Origin: JBGPTK01 sp963797765
GTDB taxonomy: Bacteria; Acidobacteriota; Terriglobia; Acidiferrales; UBA7541
Direction: 5' to 3'
DNA: 64,000 nt
Assembly (NCBI GenBank): GCA_963797765.1
Contig: CAWCQU010000003.1
Span: 310,001-374,000 of the forward strand
Shown here: in pieces, positions 45,331 to 53,201 of the stretch
Numbering within the stretch: position 1 is the stretch's first letter
Layout: every line of letters starts with the position of its first letter
Position numbers and translations under genes: made by a program
Notes under the pieces: model-generated
Database searches by the model: none
What the model was told of the DNA's origin: nothing
What the model saw: the letters and a program-made list of their open reading frames with translations, nothing else

Positions 45331-45399
45331 CAGGGGCCGGCTTCACGTTTAACCTGAGCCTCGAAGGGCTTGTCCTGAGCCTCGAAGGGCCGCGCCCTG
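45331..45399. repeat. Intergenic GC-rich palindromic repeat with internal duplication
   Basis: The ends GGGGCCGGCTT and GGGCCGCGCCC are the same as those of units at 53090, 63640 and 63700. The middle holds two near-perfect copies of CCTGAGCCTCGAAGGG (45353-45368 and 45374-45389). The element lies between the two leftward genes (phospholipase-like and cytochrome c) and may act as a REP-like unit. No T-run follows, so it is not a standard terminator. Confidence 0.6.
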
Positions 45400-45418
45400 T
45401 TCTTGCTCCTGTTTTGCT

Positions 45419-45847
45419 CTAATGCCTCGTCGGGCTGGGTAACGACCTTAAATACCCAATAATCGCCACGGCATCCGCATGCGTCATGTGATAAATGTGC
45501 ATTGGTGGCTGCAGTGCCTGCCCGCTCGCTCCTAGGCCTTTTTCCAATACCTGCTCACCCTGCTCCTGCGTAAAACCGGGAAAGCCCGCCAGTGCCGGCG
45601 CATTATTCGCCCAATTCGGCGTCGGATGTGTCGGCATGATCCAGTTCGCCCCGCCCTCGAGCCACCGCGATCGTTCCAGATTTCCTCTCTCGTCACGCGG
45701 TGTATGGCATTCCGCGCACTTCGCCACTTCTTCCACCAAATATCGCCCTCGCTCGATATCCCCTTGCTTCGATTCACTGGTCGAAGCGGCAATGGCCGCA
45801 GGCAGCAGGATCAACAAACACAAAACCATCCGGTGCGTGGACTTCAT
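45419..45847 (-). CDS. Periplasmic cytochrome c
   Basis: The 142-residue protein has a signal peptide (MVLCLLILLPAAIAAS) and a single haem-binding CAECH, about residue 44 on, with PPMHIYHMTHADAVAI offering Met candidates for the sixth ligand. Size and Met-rich loop fit a mono-haem class I cytochrome c that shuttles electrons in the periplasm. Its partner enzyme is not in the window. It is flanked by the palindromic repeat and a divergent NuoI gene. Confidence 0.86.
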   Translation of the reverse strand: MKSTHRMVLCLLILLPAAIAASTSESKQGDIERGRYLVEEVAKCAECHTPRDERGNLERSRWLEGGANWIMPTHPTPNWANNAPALAGFPGFTQEQGEQVLEKGLGASGQALQPPMHIYHMTHADAVAIIGYLRSLPSPTRH

Positions 45848-46090
45848 CGGCTTCCACTCCTCAATTCAATTCTCGCGTTGGCGATTCATTCCCATAACAT
45901 TCAGGCACATCGCCTATCCTCTCGCAGCTTTGCCAAACGTCCCACTAAAATATCACACGACCCGTCGCCAGGAATCGGGAGTAAATCGCAATTCCTGAAC
46001 CGCCTCAATCATTTCCAGGTCTATTGCTGGAACGCGTCAATTTCACCGCGTCTTGACAACTTTCCGCCAACTCGGCACACTACCTCTGCG

Positions 46091-46546
46091 ATGAAACAAC
46101 TCCTGAAAAAAATATTCCTGGTCGACCTCCTCAAAGGCATGTGGGTCACCTTCCGCTACCAGAATCCGAAATACATTTACACCGAGCAGTATCCGCAAGA
46201 ACGCCCCATGGTGGCCGAACGCTATCGCGGCGCGCCTCGCCTCAATATGAATCCCGAAACCGGCGAGACGCTGTGCATCTCTTGCAATCTTTGCGCCCTG
46301 GCCTGCCCCGAAAATTTGATTGTTGTCGGCTGGCTGCGCGACGACGCCACGCGCCGCAAAGTCCTCACCACTTTCACATACGATACTTCGCGCTGCATGT
46401 TCTGCGGCCTGTGCGAGGATGCTTGCCCCACCGATTGCCTGGAATTGACTCAGGACTTCGAGATGGCTCAATACAGCAGGGAAGGCGCCATCTGGGATCG
46501 CCATCGCCTGGAAGTCGGCCCAACTCCGGCTCACTACACGCGATAG
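46091..46546 (+). CDS. NADH-quinone oxidoreductase subunit I-like ferredoxin (orphan)
   Basis: The 151-residue protein has two [4Fe-4S] ferredoxin motifs, CISCNLCALACPEN and CMFCGLCEDACPTD, and an N-terminal amphipathic segment (MKQLLKKIFLVDLLKGMW) as in NuoI. The start at ATG 46091 is chosen because the upstream frame (to 45626) reads through the cytochrome gene in antisense. NuoI normally sits in a large nuo operon, but none of the other subunits is in this window, so it is an orphan copy or was separated. Electron transfer in complex I is the expected function. Confidence 0.88.
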   Translation: MKQLLKKIFLVDLLKGMWVTFRYQNPKYIYTEQYPQERPMVAERYRGAPRLNMNPETGETLCISCNLCALACPENLIVVGWLRDDATRRKVLTTFTYDTSRCMFCGLCEDACPTDCLELTQDFEMAQYSREGAIWDRHRLEVGPTPAHYTR

Positions 46547-46664
46547 TTTCTTTTAAAGCTGGTTGCTCCATGAAACAAACAACTTTCTTGCCTTGCCCTA
46601 TCAATTTGTCTGCGGTATAAAAATGCGTCCATCATAAGGAACAAATCTCTCTCAACCCTTCACA

Positions 46665-47648
46665 ATGGAACTTCGCAAAGATCCTGTCACGCGCAGCTGG
46701 GTAGTCGTAGGTCATCCCGAGTATCCGGATTCGCCCGACGCAGCCTGCCCGTTATGTCCCGGTAACGAAGGCGAAAATCGGCCCATCCTCTCCCTGCCCT
46801 CGAGCGGCCAGTGGCAAGTACGCGTGATGCCTCACCTTAAGCCGCTCTATCGCATCGAGGGTGATCCCGGCAGGTCCGCCCAGGGCATTTACGACCGGAT
46901 GAATCCCGTCGGCGCCCACGAAGTCATCGTCGAAACTCCCGATCACACCGCCACCCTTTCCAGTTTGCCGGACGAACACATTCTTCGCGTGCTCGAGGCC
47001 TATTCTTCGCGCATCGCCGACCTGAAAGGTGATTCCCGATTCAAATACGTCACGGCGTTCAAGAATCGCGGCCCTTTGGCTGGCGAGGAATGGACGCATT
47101 CCCACTCCCAGATCACCGCCACCACCTTCGTCCCTCGTCGCATTCTCTATGAACTCCGCGCCGCCCGCGAATGGTATCGCGACAAGGAACGCTGCTCGTT
47201 TTGCGACATTCTCCGCCAGGAAGAGAGGGAAGGGAAGCGCGTAGTGGAAACTGCTGGAGATTACGTCGCCTTCTGTCCGTATGCTTCCCGCGTTCCTTTC
47301 GAAGTCTGGATCATGCCCCGTCGTCACAACCATCAATTCGAAGTTACGGCCCCGGGCGAAAATCGCCGCCACTTGGCCAGCCTGCTTGGCCGCCTCTTGC
47401 GCCGCTTGATTCAGATTTCATCCGGTTATCACCTGGTGGTTCATACTTCTCCCAATTCCCGTCAAACCAAGGGCGAGCTCAGCGAATACTGGAAAACGAT
47501 TCACAGCGATTACCACTGGCATATCGAGGTTCTTCCCATCGTCGAATCGCGCAGCAAGTCGTACAGCATCAAGGAGGTCTATTTCAATGCCTTGATGCCC
47601 GAGCAAGCCGCCGCAAAGCTGCGCGAGCTTGACGTCAACCGAAAATGA
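46665..47648 (+). CDS. Galactose-1-phosphate uridylyltransferase-like (GalT/HIT) protein
   Basis: The 327-residue HIT-superfamily protein has N-terminal zinc Cys CPLCPGNE, a second Cys pair CSFCDI, and the active-site-like HSHSQITATTF in place of the usual HPHxQ. The last block is HWHIEVLPIV. It transfers UMP between UDP-glucose and galactose-1-phosphate in the Leloir pathway, though proteins with this motif can also be related nucleotidylyl transferases. It overlaps ydcF-like by ATGA (47645-47648). It could feed the EPS sugar pools. Confidence 0.84.
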   Translation: MELRKDPVTRSWVVVGHPEYPDSPDAACPLCPGNEGENRPILSLPSSGQWQVRVMPHLKPLYRIEGDPGRSAQGIYDRMNPVGAHEVIVETPDHTATLSSLPDEHILRVLEAYSSRIADLKGDSRFKYVTAFKNRGPLAGEEWTHSHSQITATTFVPRRILYELRAAREWYRDKERCSFCDILRQEEREGKRVVETAGDYVAFCPYASRVPFEVWIMPRRHNHQFEVTAPGENRRHLASLLGRLLRRLIQISSGYHLVVHTSPNSRQTKGELSEYWKTIHSDYHWHIEVLPIVESRSKSYSIKEVYFNALMPEQAAAKLRELDVNRK

Positions 47649-48328
47649 ACCAGCGTGGCGGCATTATTTCCAAATTGATCGGCCTTCTGGCGCTGGCTGT
47701 CCTCATTCTTCTCTTATGGGTGGCCCGTTCTCCCCTGCTTCGCGCCGCCGGGCAGTTCTGGGTTGTTGACGATGCTCCGCAACCATCCGACGCCATCATC
47801 ATTCTCAGCGACGACAACTATTGGGGCGATCGCGCCACCCGCGCCGCCGAGCTTTTCCACGATGGCTGGTCTTCCCGCGTCGTAGCTAGCGGCCGCTTTC
47901 TCCGCTCTTACGCCAGCATGGCCGAAATTATCGACAAGGACTTGATCTCCCACGGCGTGCCCGAGCAGAACATCATTCGTTTCACTCATCACTCAGACAG
48001 CACCTTTGAGGAGGCTGTCGCCTTGCGCGGCCTGATCGCCCAGCGCGGCTGGCAAAAAGTGATCGTCGTAACCTCCAATTACCACACACGCCGCACTCGC
48101 TATATTTGCCGCAACGTTTTTTCCCCAGGCGTTGATTTGCGCGTCATCGCCGCCCGCGATAAGGATTTCGAACCCGAATACTGGTGGACCAATCGCATCG
48201 GTCGAAAGATTTTCCTGCATGAGTTGCTCGGCATGCTCTACGCCATGTGGGAAGTACGCCATCAGCCTTCTCCTCAGCAAACTGGTTTCCTGCTCGTAAC
48301 CCCGGCCCTCGCTCCCCTCAATCATTGA
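47645..48328 (+). CDS. YdcF/SanA-family (DUF218) membrane-anchored protein
   Basis: The 227-residue protein has an N-terminal membrane span (IGLLALAVLILLLWVA) and a DUF218 domain, with features such as SDAIIILSDDNYWGDRATRAAELF, VASGRFLRS, and the YHTRRTRYI pocket. Family members act at the periplasmic face and are linked to envelope integrity, with chemistry unknown. Its start codon overlaps the GalT stop. Assignment is to family only. Confidence 0.85.
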   Translation: MNQRGGIISKLIGLLALAVLILLLWVARSPLLRAAGQFWVVDDAPQPSDAIIILSDDNYWGDRATRAAELFHDGWSSRVVASGRFLRSYASMAEIIDKDLISHGVPEQNIIRFTHHSDSTFEEAVALRGLIAQRGWQKVIVVTSNYHTRRTRYICRNVFSPGVDLRVIAARDKDFEPEYWWTNRIGRKIFLHELLGMLYAMWEVRHQPSPQQTGFLLVTPALAPLNH

Positions 48329-48508
48329 TCCCACCGCAAATCCTTTACTCGTCTCCCAAACAGGGTGTTGCGATCTCGGCACATCCCACCCTTCGATACC
48401 GTTTACACCAACTTTCCTCTGTACTATAGTTCGACATCCGTGACGAACTGCCTGCGCTCCCCCTAGCCCCCAGGCGGCCTTACGAATTTCGGCTCAGGAG
48501 GCCCTCCG

Positions 48509-49066
48509 ATGTGGAAGAAAGAAAACGACGCAGGCACTTCATCTGCTCCAGCGAACTCGCCGCGTCCAAATATTGTTGGCTCCAGTTCGCCCTCATCTCT
48601 TGTTACGAACACCTCCCCCACGCAGTCTCGCGTGCCGGGATTCGATATTGAGGCCACCCGTCTAACTCCGGGAATCCAGATCAAGGGCGAATTGTCCGGC
48701 AGGTCGGATCTCTACGTGGACGGCGAAGTGCAAGGCAAGATTCGCCTCTCCCAGTCCATGCTGACCATCGGCCCCAATGGCAAAGTGAACGCCGATGTGG
48801 ACGTCCGCGAAGTGGTCGTTCACGGCACGCTGCGTGGAAACGTGCAAGCTCACGAGCGCGTGGTCCTGGGACGCACCAGCGACGTGAATGGCGACATCAT
48901 CGGCCAGCGCATCACCATCGAAGACGGCGCGAAATTCAAGGGCCGCGTGGACATGGCTCCAGGCAAGGACAATCGCAAGTCTCAACATGACGCAGCCGCT
49001 TCGCTCTCCCAGGAGACGCCCGCGCTTGCCGCGGCTGCCGCCGAGGGCAAAGACAGCTCCAAATAA
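48509..49066 (+). CDS. Bactofilin (polymer-forming cytoskeletal protein)
   Basis: The 185-residue protein has a disordered Ser/Pro-rich N-terminus (about 1-45), a right-handed beta-helix core (LTPGIQIKGELSGRSDLYVD, VHGTLRGNVQAHERVVLGR, GQRITIEDGAKFKGRVDM), and a short C-terminal tail. This is the bactofilin (DUF583) fold that polymerises without nucleotides and can scaffold envelope enzymes. GGAGG lies just before ATG 48509. A methyltransferase-like gene begins three bases after its stop, so the two are likely co-transcribed. Confidence 0.92.
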   Translation: MWKKENDAGTSSAPANSPRPNIVGSSSPSSLVTNTSPTQSRVPGFDIEATRLTPGIQIKGELSGRSDLYVDGEVQGKIRLSQSMLTIGPNGKVNADVDVREVVVHGTLRGNVQAHERVVLGRTSDVNGDIIGQRITIEDGAKFKGRVDMAPGKDNRKSQHDAAASLSQETPALAAAAAEGKDSSK

Positions 49067-49069
49067 GCC

Positions 49070-49780
49070 ATGAGCTGGATCGCCAAAACTCGTCCCGGCA
49101 CTCAGCCGCAAACTCCTCTGAATTCCGGCTCTTCGTCCTCGAATTCAACTTCAAGGAGCGCGGTTGCGGCCGTCAAGGGAATTCGTGTCTCGAATGGCCT
49201 GAAGGATTTCCTTTGGACTTTGAAAGACATGAACCATGTCCGTTTGCTCGACATGGGCCAGATCGCCAATTCCACGCTCACCTTCTTGATCGAGCATGGT
49301 TTCAGGGTATCTACGGAGGACTTGCTGCGTTCCTGGAGAGATTTCCTCGACGCCAAAGTGGAAAACCATCAGCGGGATCCTCTGGATGAGGAAGATTCTC
49401 TCGATCCCAAGTCCCTCGCCAATCAGTTTCTCGAGACAGCGCTCGTCTATCCCAAGGAGAGTTTCAACGCTGTTCTCGCCTGGGATCTGCTCGACTACAT
49501 TGACGCCGAATTAATGACTCGCGTCGTCGGTCGTCTCTTCGATCTGCTGCAACCCGGTGGAGCCGTGCTCGCTCTCTTCCACAGCCGCACGCCCGAGCAA
49601 TTCTGCCGCTACCGCATCGTCGAGGACCAATCCCTCGAACTTTTGCCTACCCATCCCGCCCCAGCCACGCACCAGCGGATTTTCCAAAATCGCGCCATCA
49701 TGGATCTCTTCTCAGCCTTCTACTCCTCCAAAACCTACGTAGGCCGCGACCAACTCCGCGAAGGCCTCTTCATCAAGTAA
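49070..49780 (+). CDS. Methyltransferase-like protein downstream of bactofilin
   Basis: The 236-residue protein has a disordered N-terminus and a degenerate class I methyltransferase fold: VRLLDMGQIANSTLTFLIEHG (motif I in altered form, no GxGxG), FNAVLAWDLLDYID, and LLQPGGAVLALFHSRT. The missing glycine-rich SAM motif suggests it may not bind SAM normally. It follows the bactofilin gene by three bases and is probably co-translated with it. Function unknown; a scaffold-associated role is conceivable. Confidence 0.7.
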   Translation: MSWIAKTRPGTQPQTPLNSGSSSSNSTSRSAVAAVKGIRVSNGLKDFLWTLKDMNHVRLLDMGQIANSTLTFLIEHGFRVSTEDLLRSWRDFLDAKVENHQRDPLDEEDSLDPKSLANQFLETALVYPKESFNAVLAWDLLDYIDAELMTRVVGRLFDLLQPGGAVLALFHSRTPEQFCRYRIVEDQSLELLPTHPAPATHQRIFQNRAIMDLFSAFYSSKTYVGRDQLREGLFIK

Positions 49781-49863
49781 CCTCGGCGTGGAATCTCCTT
49801 CTGCGTCCTCGGCGCCTCTGCGGTAGATCTTTACGTCTTTGATCTTTCTTTTCGTCCCCGCGC

Positions 49864-50928
49864 CTACTGACTAACCTTAGGCACTCCCCCCGGAAACAAC
49901 CTCTTCAAAAATTCCTCATCCTTCATCATTTGATTAAACGGCGCATCCACCACATCCTCCGCCCACCGCTTCTCAAATTCCTCCGGCTTCAACGTTTTCG
50001 CCTTCCCAAACTCTCCCAGCGCCGCATCCTTCTCCCCCGCCACATATTCCAAAAACGCCAATTCCATATGCCCGCCAGGATTATTCGGCGCATACGAAAT
50101 CACTTTCTCCGCCGCCCCCCGCGCCTGATCCATTTTACCCGCCTGCAGCGCCTTGTACATCTGGTCTCCATAGTTGTACCCCAGATTCATATTCAGCAAT
50201 CTCTGCAGCTCCGCAAACGGGTCCGGACTATCATCCACATTGATGTAAATATACCGGTCATTATTGATGTTCCGCCCGCCGTCCTTCCGCACCACCAGCA
50301 TCGACGCCGATTGCCGCCCGCGCTTATCTCCCCCCGCCGCATCCCCCGCCTTCAAAGCCGCGAATAGTTTTTCCGCAAGTTCCCCCTGAGTCGCATCGAA
50401 CGCCTTCCCCATAGCCTCCGGCACCTGTGGCCCCACCAGAATATTTCCTTGCGCCGACCAGGTCTTCCCTTGACGGTCTCCCGCCCATTTCGGCGCATTC
50501 GGTCCGGTGAACGCCGCCACATTTCCCTTGGCATCCACGATTGCCACCTGACGCCCATCTTTCCCCGGGAACTTGTCGTCCTTCAAAAGCCTATCCAGCA
50601 CTTGCTGCGCGCTCAATCCCTGTCGTAACAAATCGATCCCCAGCGGCCCGTACCCCACATTCACATTCGCCTGAGTCGCCACAGCTCCCACTCCAGCCAA
50701 CGCCCACGGCACCACCGATCCCACCGAAAAATATCGCGAAGCCACCGCCACTCCCAAATCCCCATTCCCCGGATCAATCGCCACAATCGAAAAAGTAGAA
50801 ACCGTAGGCAGCGCCGCTCCCGCCGCTTTCTCCTGCCCCCAAGACGCTCCACCTCCGCCCACCATTCCCAATCCAGCCAACACCAACGCAAAAATCCCGC
50901 GCCCCATCCACACCCCGCTCCTCGTCAT
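49864..50928 (-). CDS. DUF1028 (Ntn-hydrolase-like) secreted protein with TPR-like C-terminus
   Basis: The start at ATG 50928 has GGAGG upstream; the frame is open to 50955. A signal peptide (IFALVLAGLGMVGGGGASWG) precedes the DUF1028 domain (STFSIVAIDPGNGDLGVAVAS to MLVVRKDGG). The region after it (about 270-350) is helical and resembles a TPR pair (GHMELAFLEYVAGEKDAALGEF). DUF1028 proteins are predicted hydrolases of the Ntn fold; the substrate is unknown. It is transcribed alone. Confidence 0.84.
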   Translation of the reverse strand: MTRSGVWMGRGIFALVLAGLGMVGGGGASWGQEKAAGAALPTVSTFSIVAIDPGNGDLGVAVASRYFSVGSVVPWALAGVGAVATQANVNVGYGPLGIDLLRQGLSAQQVLDRLLKDDKFPGKDGRQVAIVDAKGNVAAFTGPNAPKWAGDRQGKTWSAQGNILVGPQVPEAMGKAFDATQGELAEKLFAALKAGDAAGGDKRGRQSASMLVVRKDGGRNINNDRYIYINVDDSPDPFAELQRLLNMNLGYNYGDQMYKALQAGKMDQARGAAEKVISYAPNNPGGHMELAFLEYVAGEKDAALGEFGKAKTLKPEEFEKRWAEDVVDAPFNQMMKDEEFLKRLFPGGVPKVSQ

Positions 50929-51090
50929 CGCATTCCTCCCACTCCCCAATATCACAATTTCACGCGCCGTGCTCTGCGAAACTCTGTGCCCTCTGCGTCC
51001 TCTGCGGTAATGTTTTCATCTTCGTCTTTTCGATTTTTCTTTTAGATCGAAACTTACTGTTCCTTCCCCGGCTCTAGTATTTTTTGCCTA

Positions 51091-51119
51091 TTGCATTTGC
51101 CACCCCACAGGCGTAAAAC
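51091..51119 (+). promoter_or_regulatory. Candidate sigma-70 promoter for the structured RNA
   Basis: A -35-like TTGCAT (51091-51096) and -10-like TAAAAC (51114-51119) are separated by 17 bases, the ideal spacing. It lies just upstream of the structured segment 51126-51300, with predicted start near 51126. This is by-eye matching only. Confidence 0.45.
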
Positions 51120-51125
51120 GCAGCT

Positions 51126-51300
51126 AGATGAGTTGCTGGTGCACCGAAGGAGGTCGCTGTATGACTCCACCGGAGCAGAAGAATTTACCAGCGTTTTGAA
51201 CACCGCTTTTGCGGTGTGTTCCGCAGGCGACGTCTTCGGCGCTGCCTCGGACTTCGAGAGTGACAATGCGGGGAGCCGCCCGGCCCCCCGCTTTGTTTTT
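51126..51300 (+). ncRNA. Structured RNA candidate (small RNA or leader) upstream of msrB
   Basis: No long protein explains this intergenic segment. It folds into a closing stem GCACCGAAG (51141-51149) with CTTCGGCGC (51234-51242), 8 of 9 pairs. GTCGCTG (51153-51159) continues the stem by pairing with CAG-G-CGAC (51224-51231), with one bulged G. Two inner hairpins are CTCC/GGAG (51165-51175) and ACACCGC-TTTT-GCGGTGT (51200-51217). A 12-codon frame (51161-51199) starts seven bases after GGAGG, and this ribosome site is inside the internal loop of the main stem. It ends in a strong terminator. I cannot match it to a known riboswitch class. Confidence 0.5.
51268..51300 (+). terminator. Rho-independent terminator of the structured RNA
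   Basis: GCGGGG (51268-51273) pairs with CCCCGC (51286-51291), with further pairing inside the loop (CCG/CGG), followed by TTTGTTTTT (51292-51300). This is a textbook intrinsic terminator 144 bp before msrB. Confidence 0.75.
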
Positions 51301-51443
51301 CTCCCAACGATCCCATCACCCCATAATCCTCTGAAACTTTCCGCCCCTTTACAAATCTAATAACACCGGGCTTCTCTTATGCCTCCGTCTTCGCTACGCT
51401 TCCATAAGAGACCTTCGAATTTGGCAGCTTCAATGTCCGGCCC

Positions 51444-52088
51444 GTGGAGAACCACATGTTGAACTCGATATTCGCATCCTCACCGTCACCGCGCCCAGTA
51501 AATCGCCGCGCCTTCATCGTGATTTCGGCGTCCGCCCTCGTCGGCCTGGCCATTTGGCGCTTCCGGAAATCCGGTCAAGCAGAAGCCGATGCCACTCCCA
51601 CCCCCGCCGGCCCTCCGCAGATGATTCCCATCGTGGAATTTTCAGCCGACGGCGCGCGCACCGGAATAGCCACCGTCCCCAAAATCGTAAAATCCGACGC
51701 CGAATGGCGCAAGCAACTTTCTCCCAACGCCTACGACATCACCCGCCGCGCCGACACCGAAATGGCCTTCACCGGTGCCTATTGGAATCTCCACGACGCA
51801 GGACTTTACCGCTGCATCTGCTGCGACACAGCTCTGTTCAACTCCAACACGAAATTTGATTCCGGCACCGGCTGGCCCAGCTTCTGGGCCCCCATCGCAA
51901 AAGAAAATATCGCCGAAGAAACCGATTCCACCTTTGGAATGTCCCGCACCGCGGTAGCATGCCGCCGCTGCGATGCGCACCTGGGACACGTTTTCGATGA
52001 CGGCCCCAGGCCCACAGGTCTGCGCTACTGCATGAATTCCGCATCCCTGCATTTCGTCAAATTTTTAGAAGGAAAAAAGGATTCCTAA
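51444..52088 (+). CDS. msrB: Peptide-methionine (R)-S-oxide reductase, exported
   Basis: The 214-residue protein has an N-terminal twin-Arg-like signal (NRRAFIVISASALVGLAIW) and the SelR domain: zinc pairs CICC and CRRC, FDSGTGWPSF, and the catalytic Cys in RYCMNSASLHF. Its targeting suggests periplasmic repair of oxidised methionine. It begins 144 bp after the intrinsic terminator of the upstream RNA element. The start may also be the Met at codon 5. msrA follows on the same strand, so the two stereospecific enzymes probably act together. Confidence 0.93.
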   Translation: MENHMLNSIFASSPSPRPVNRRAFIVISASALVGLAIWRFRKSGQAEADATPTPAGPPQMIPIVEFSADGARTGIATVPKIVKSDAEWRKQLSPNAYDITRRADTEMAFTGAYWNLHDAGLYRCICCDTALFNSNTKFDSGTGWPSFWAPIAKENIAEETDSTFGMSRTAVACRRCDAHLGHVFDDGPRPTGLRYCMNSASLHFVKFLEGKKDS

Positions 52089-52203
52089 GAAATGTTCTCC
52101 CGTACAAGGATTTCTCACCAATCTCGGCGATGGCCAATTTCGAAATTAGTTCTGGTTTTCGTGGTTCGCAGCTGCAGCTCCGACGTACAGGTTCGGAACT
52201 CGA

Positions 52204-52219
52204 TGGGGCTTTAGCCCCT
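52204..52219. repeat. Small palindrome GGGGC-TTTA-GCCCC
   Basis: A five-base stem with a TTTA loop at 52205-52218, between msrB and msrA. It resembles the short GC-rich palindromes scattered in other intergenic gaps of the window. Its function is unknown. Confidence 0.4.
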
Positions 52220-52315
52220 GAAGCTTGCACGCAGACGGCCGCTGGTCGAGCGTTACAGCTCCAAGCAAGAGCCCTTCGTCAATCTTTGTTTGCCAGCATC
52301 AAAGGAGTGTTCGTA

Positions 52316-52993
52316 ATGACCCGCCAATTACTTCGCACCATCGCAGCACTCATAGCCATTCTTCCCCTGATTGTACTGACCGCCTGCAACGCATCCGGCA
52401 CTCCCAAGCAATCACCCAATCCCGCAGTCGATCAGCCGCTCGCCGCCACCAAAGGCCAGCAAGAAGTGGTCTTCGCCGGCGGCTGTTTCTGGGGAATTCA
52501 AGGCGTCTTCGAACACGTAAAGGGAGTCACCTCCGCCACCGCCGGTTACTCCGGAGGCGAAGCCAACACGGCCGAATACGAAACCGTCAGCACCGGCACC
52601 ACCGGCCACGCCGAATCTGTAAAAGTTGCCTTCGATCCTTCCCAAGTTACTTTCGGCCAACTGCTCAAAGTTTTCTTTCTGGTGGCTCACAATCCCACGG
52701 AGCTCAATCGCCAGGGGCCCGATACCGGCACGCAATATCGCTCCGTAATTTTCTTCACTTCCCCTGACCAGCAGCGCATCGCCCAAGCCTATATCGACCA
52801 ACTCAACAAAGCCGGTGTCTACTCCCGCTCCATAGTCACCCAGCTAGTCCCCCTGAAAGCTTTCTACCCCGCCGAGTCTTATCACCAGGACTACATGGTC
52901 CATCACCCCTACGAGCCCTACATCATGATCAACGACGCCCCCAAGGTCGCCCACCTCCAGCAACAATTCCCCGACCTCTACATCAAAAAATAA
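52316..52993 (+). CDS. msrA: Peptide-methionine (S)-S-oxide reductase, lipoprotein
   Basis: The 225-residue protein has its start at ATG 52316 with AAAGGAG eight bases upstream; the frame is open to 52130 without such a site. A lipobox (LPLIVLTAC, Cys at about residue 23) indicates a lipoprotein. The MsrA core starts VVFAGGCFWGIQGVFEHV with the catalytic Cys in GCFWG, then GYSGGEANTAEYETVSTGTTGHAE and QYRSVIFF. With the exported MsrB this gives both stereospecific activities outside the cytoplasm. Confidence 0.93.
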   Translation: MTRQLLRTIAALIAILPLIVLTACNASGTPKQSPNPAVDQPLAATKGQQEVVFAGGCFWGIQGVFEHVKGVTSATAGYSGGEANTAEYETVSTGTTGHAESVKVAFDPSQVTFGQLLKVFFLVAHNPTELNRQGPDTGTQYRSVIFFTSPDQQRIAQAYIDQLNKAGVYSRSIVTQLVPLKAFYPAESYHQDYMVHHPYEPYIMINDAPKVAHLQQQFPDLYIKK

Positions 52994-53010
52994 TCCCCGC
53001 CCGGTTTTCA

Positions 53011-53035
53011 GTGGGGACGGCCTTTAGGCTGTCCC
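53011..53035. repeat. Palindromic repeat GGGACGGCC-TTTA-GGCTGTCCC
   Basis: A nine-base stem with a four-base loop (53014-53035, one G:T pair), 20 bases after the msrA stop. The same hairpin with a TTCA loop and perfect stem occurs at 59901-59922. No T-run follows, so it is more likely a repeat unit than a terminator. Confidence 0.6.
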
Positions 53036-53089
53036 TTCGAATTCGCCGAATCCCCGCCCGACCAGCCTCCGCCCACGCCGATCATCCTA

Positions 53090-53141
53090 TGTAGGGGCCG
53101 GCTTTCCTGCCCCGATGCCTTTTATCGGGGAGCCGCGCCCT
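53090..53141. repeat. Intergenic palindromic repeat unit (REP/MITE-like)
   Basis: Outer arms GGGGCCGGCTT and AGCCGCGCCC enclose an inner perfect stem CCCCGAT-GCCTTTT-ATCGGGG. The same outer arms are found at 45331, 63640 and 63700. A T-run follows (53142-53150), so this copy may also terminate transcription leftward or rightward. Confidence 0.65.
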
Positions 53142-53201
53142 CTTTTTTTTGATTTGACTATGGTCATTGACCATCGTCAAATTAACGCAGCGAGAACGCC
53201 C

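Noticed and set aside
51126..51300. Assignment of the RNA element to c-di-GMP-I, SRP RNA, 6S RNA or hammerhead classes
   Set aside because: I compared remembered consensus motifs and found no match; naming a class would be a guess.
51091..51360. 89-residue forward ORF across the structured RNA element
   Set aside because: It reads through the terminator hairpin and has unlikely composition; the 12-codon frame with a ribosome site is a better explanation.
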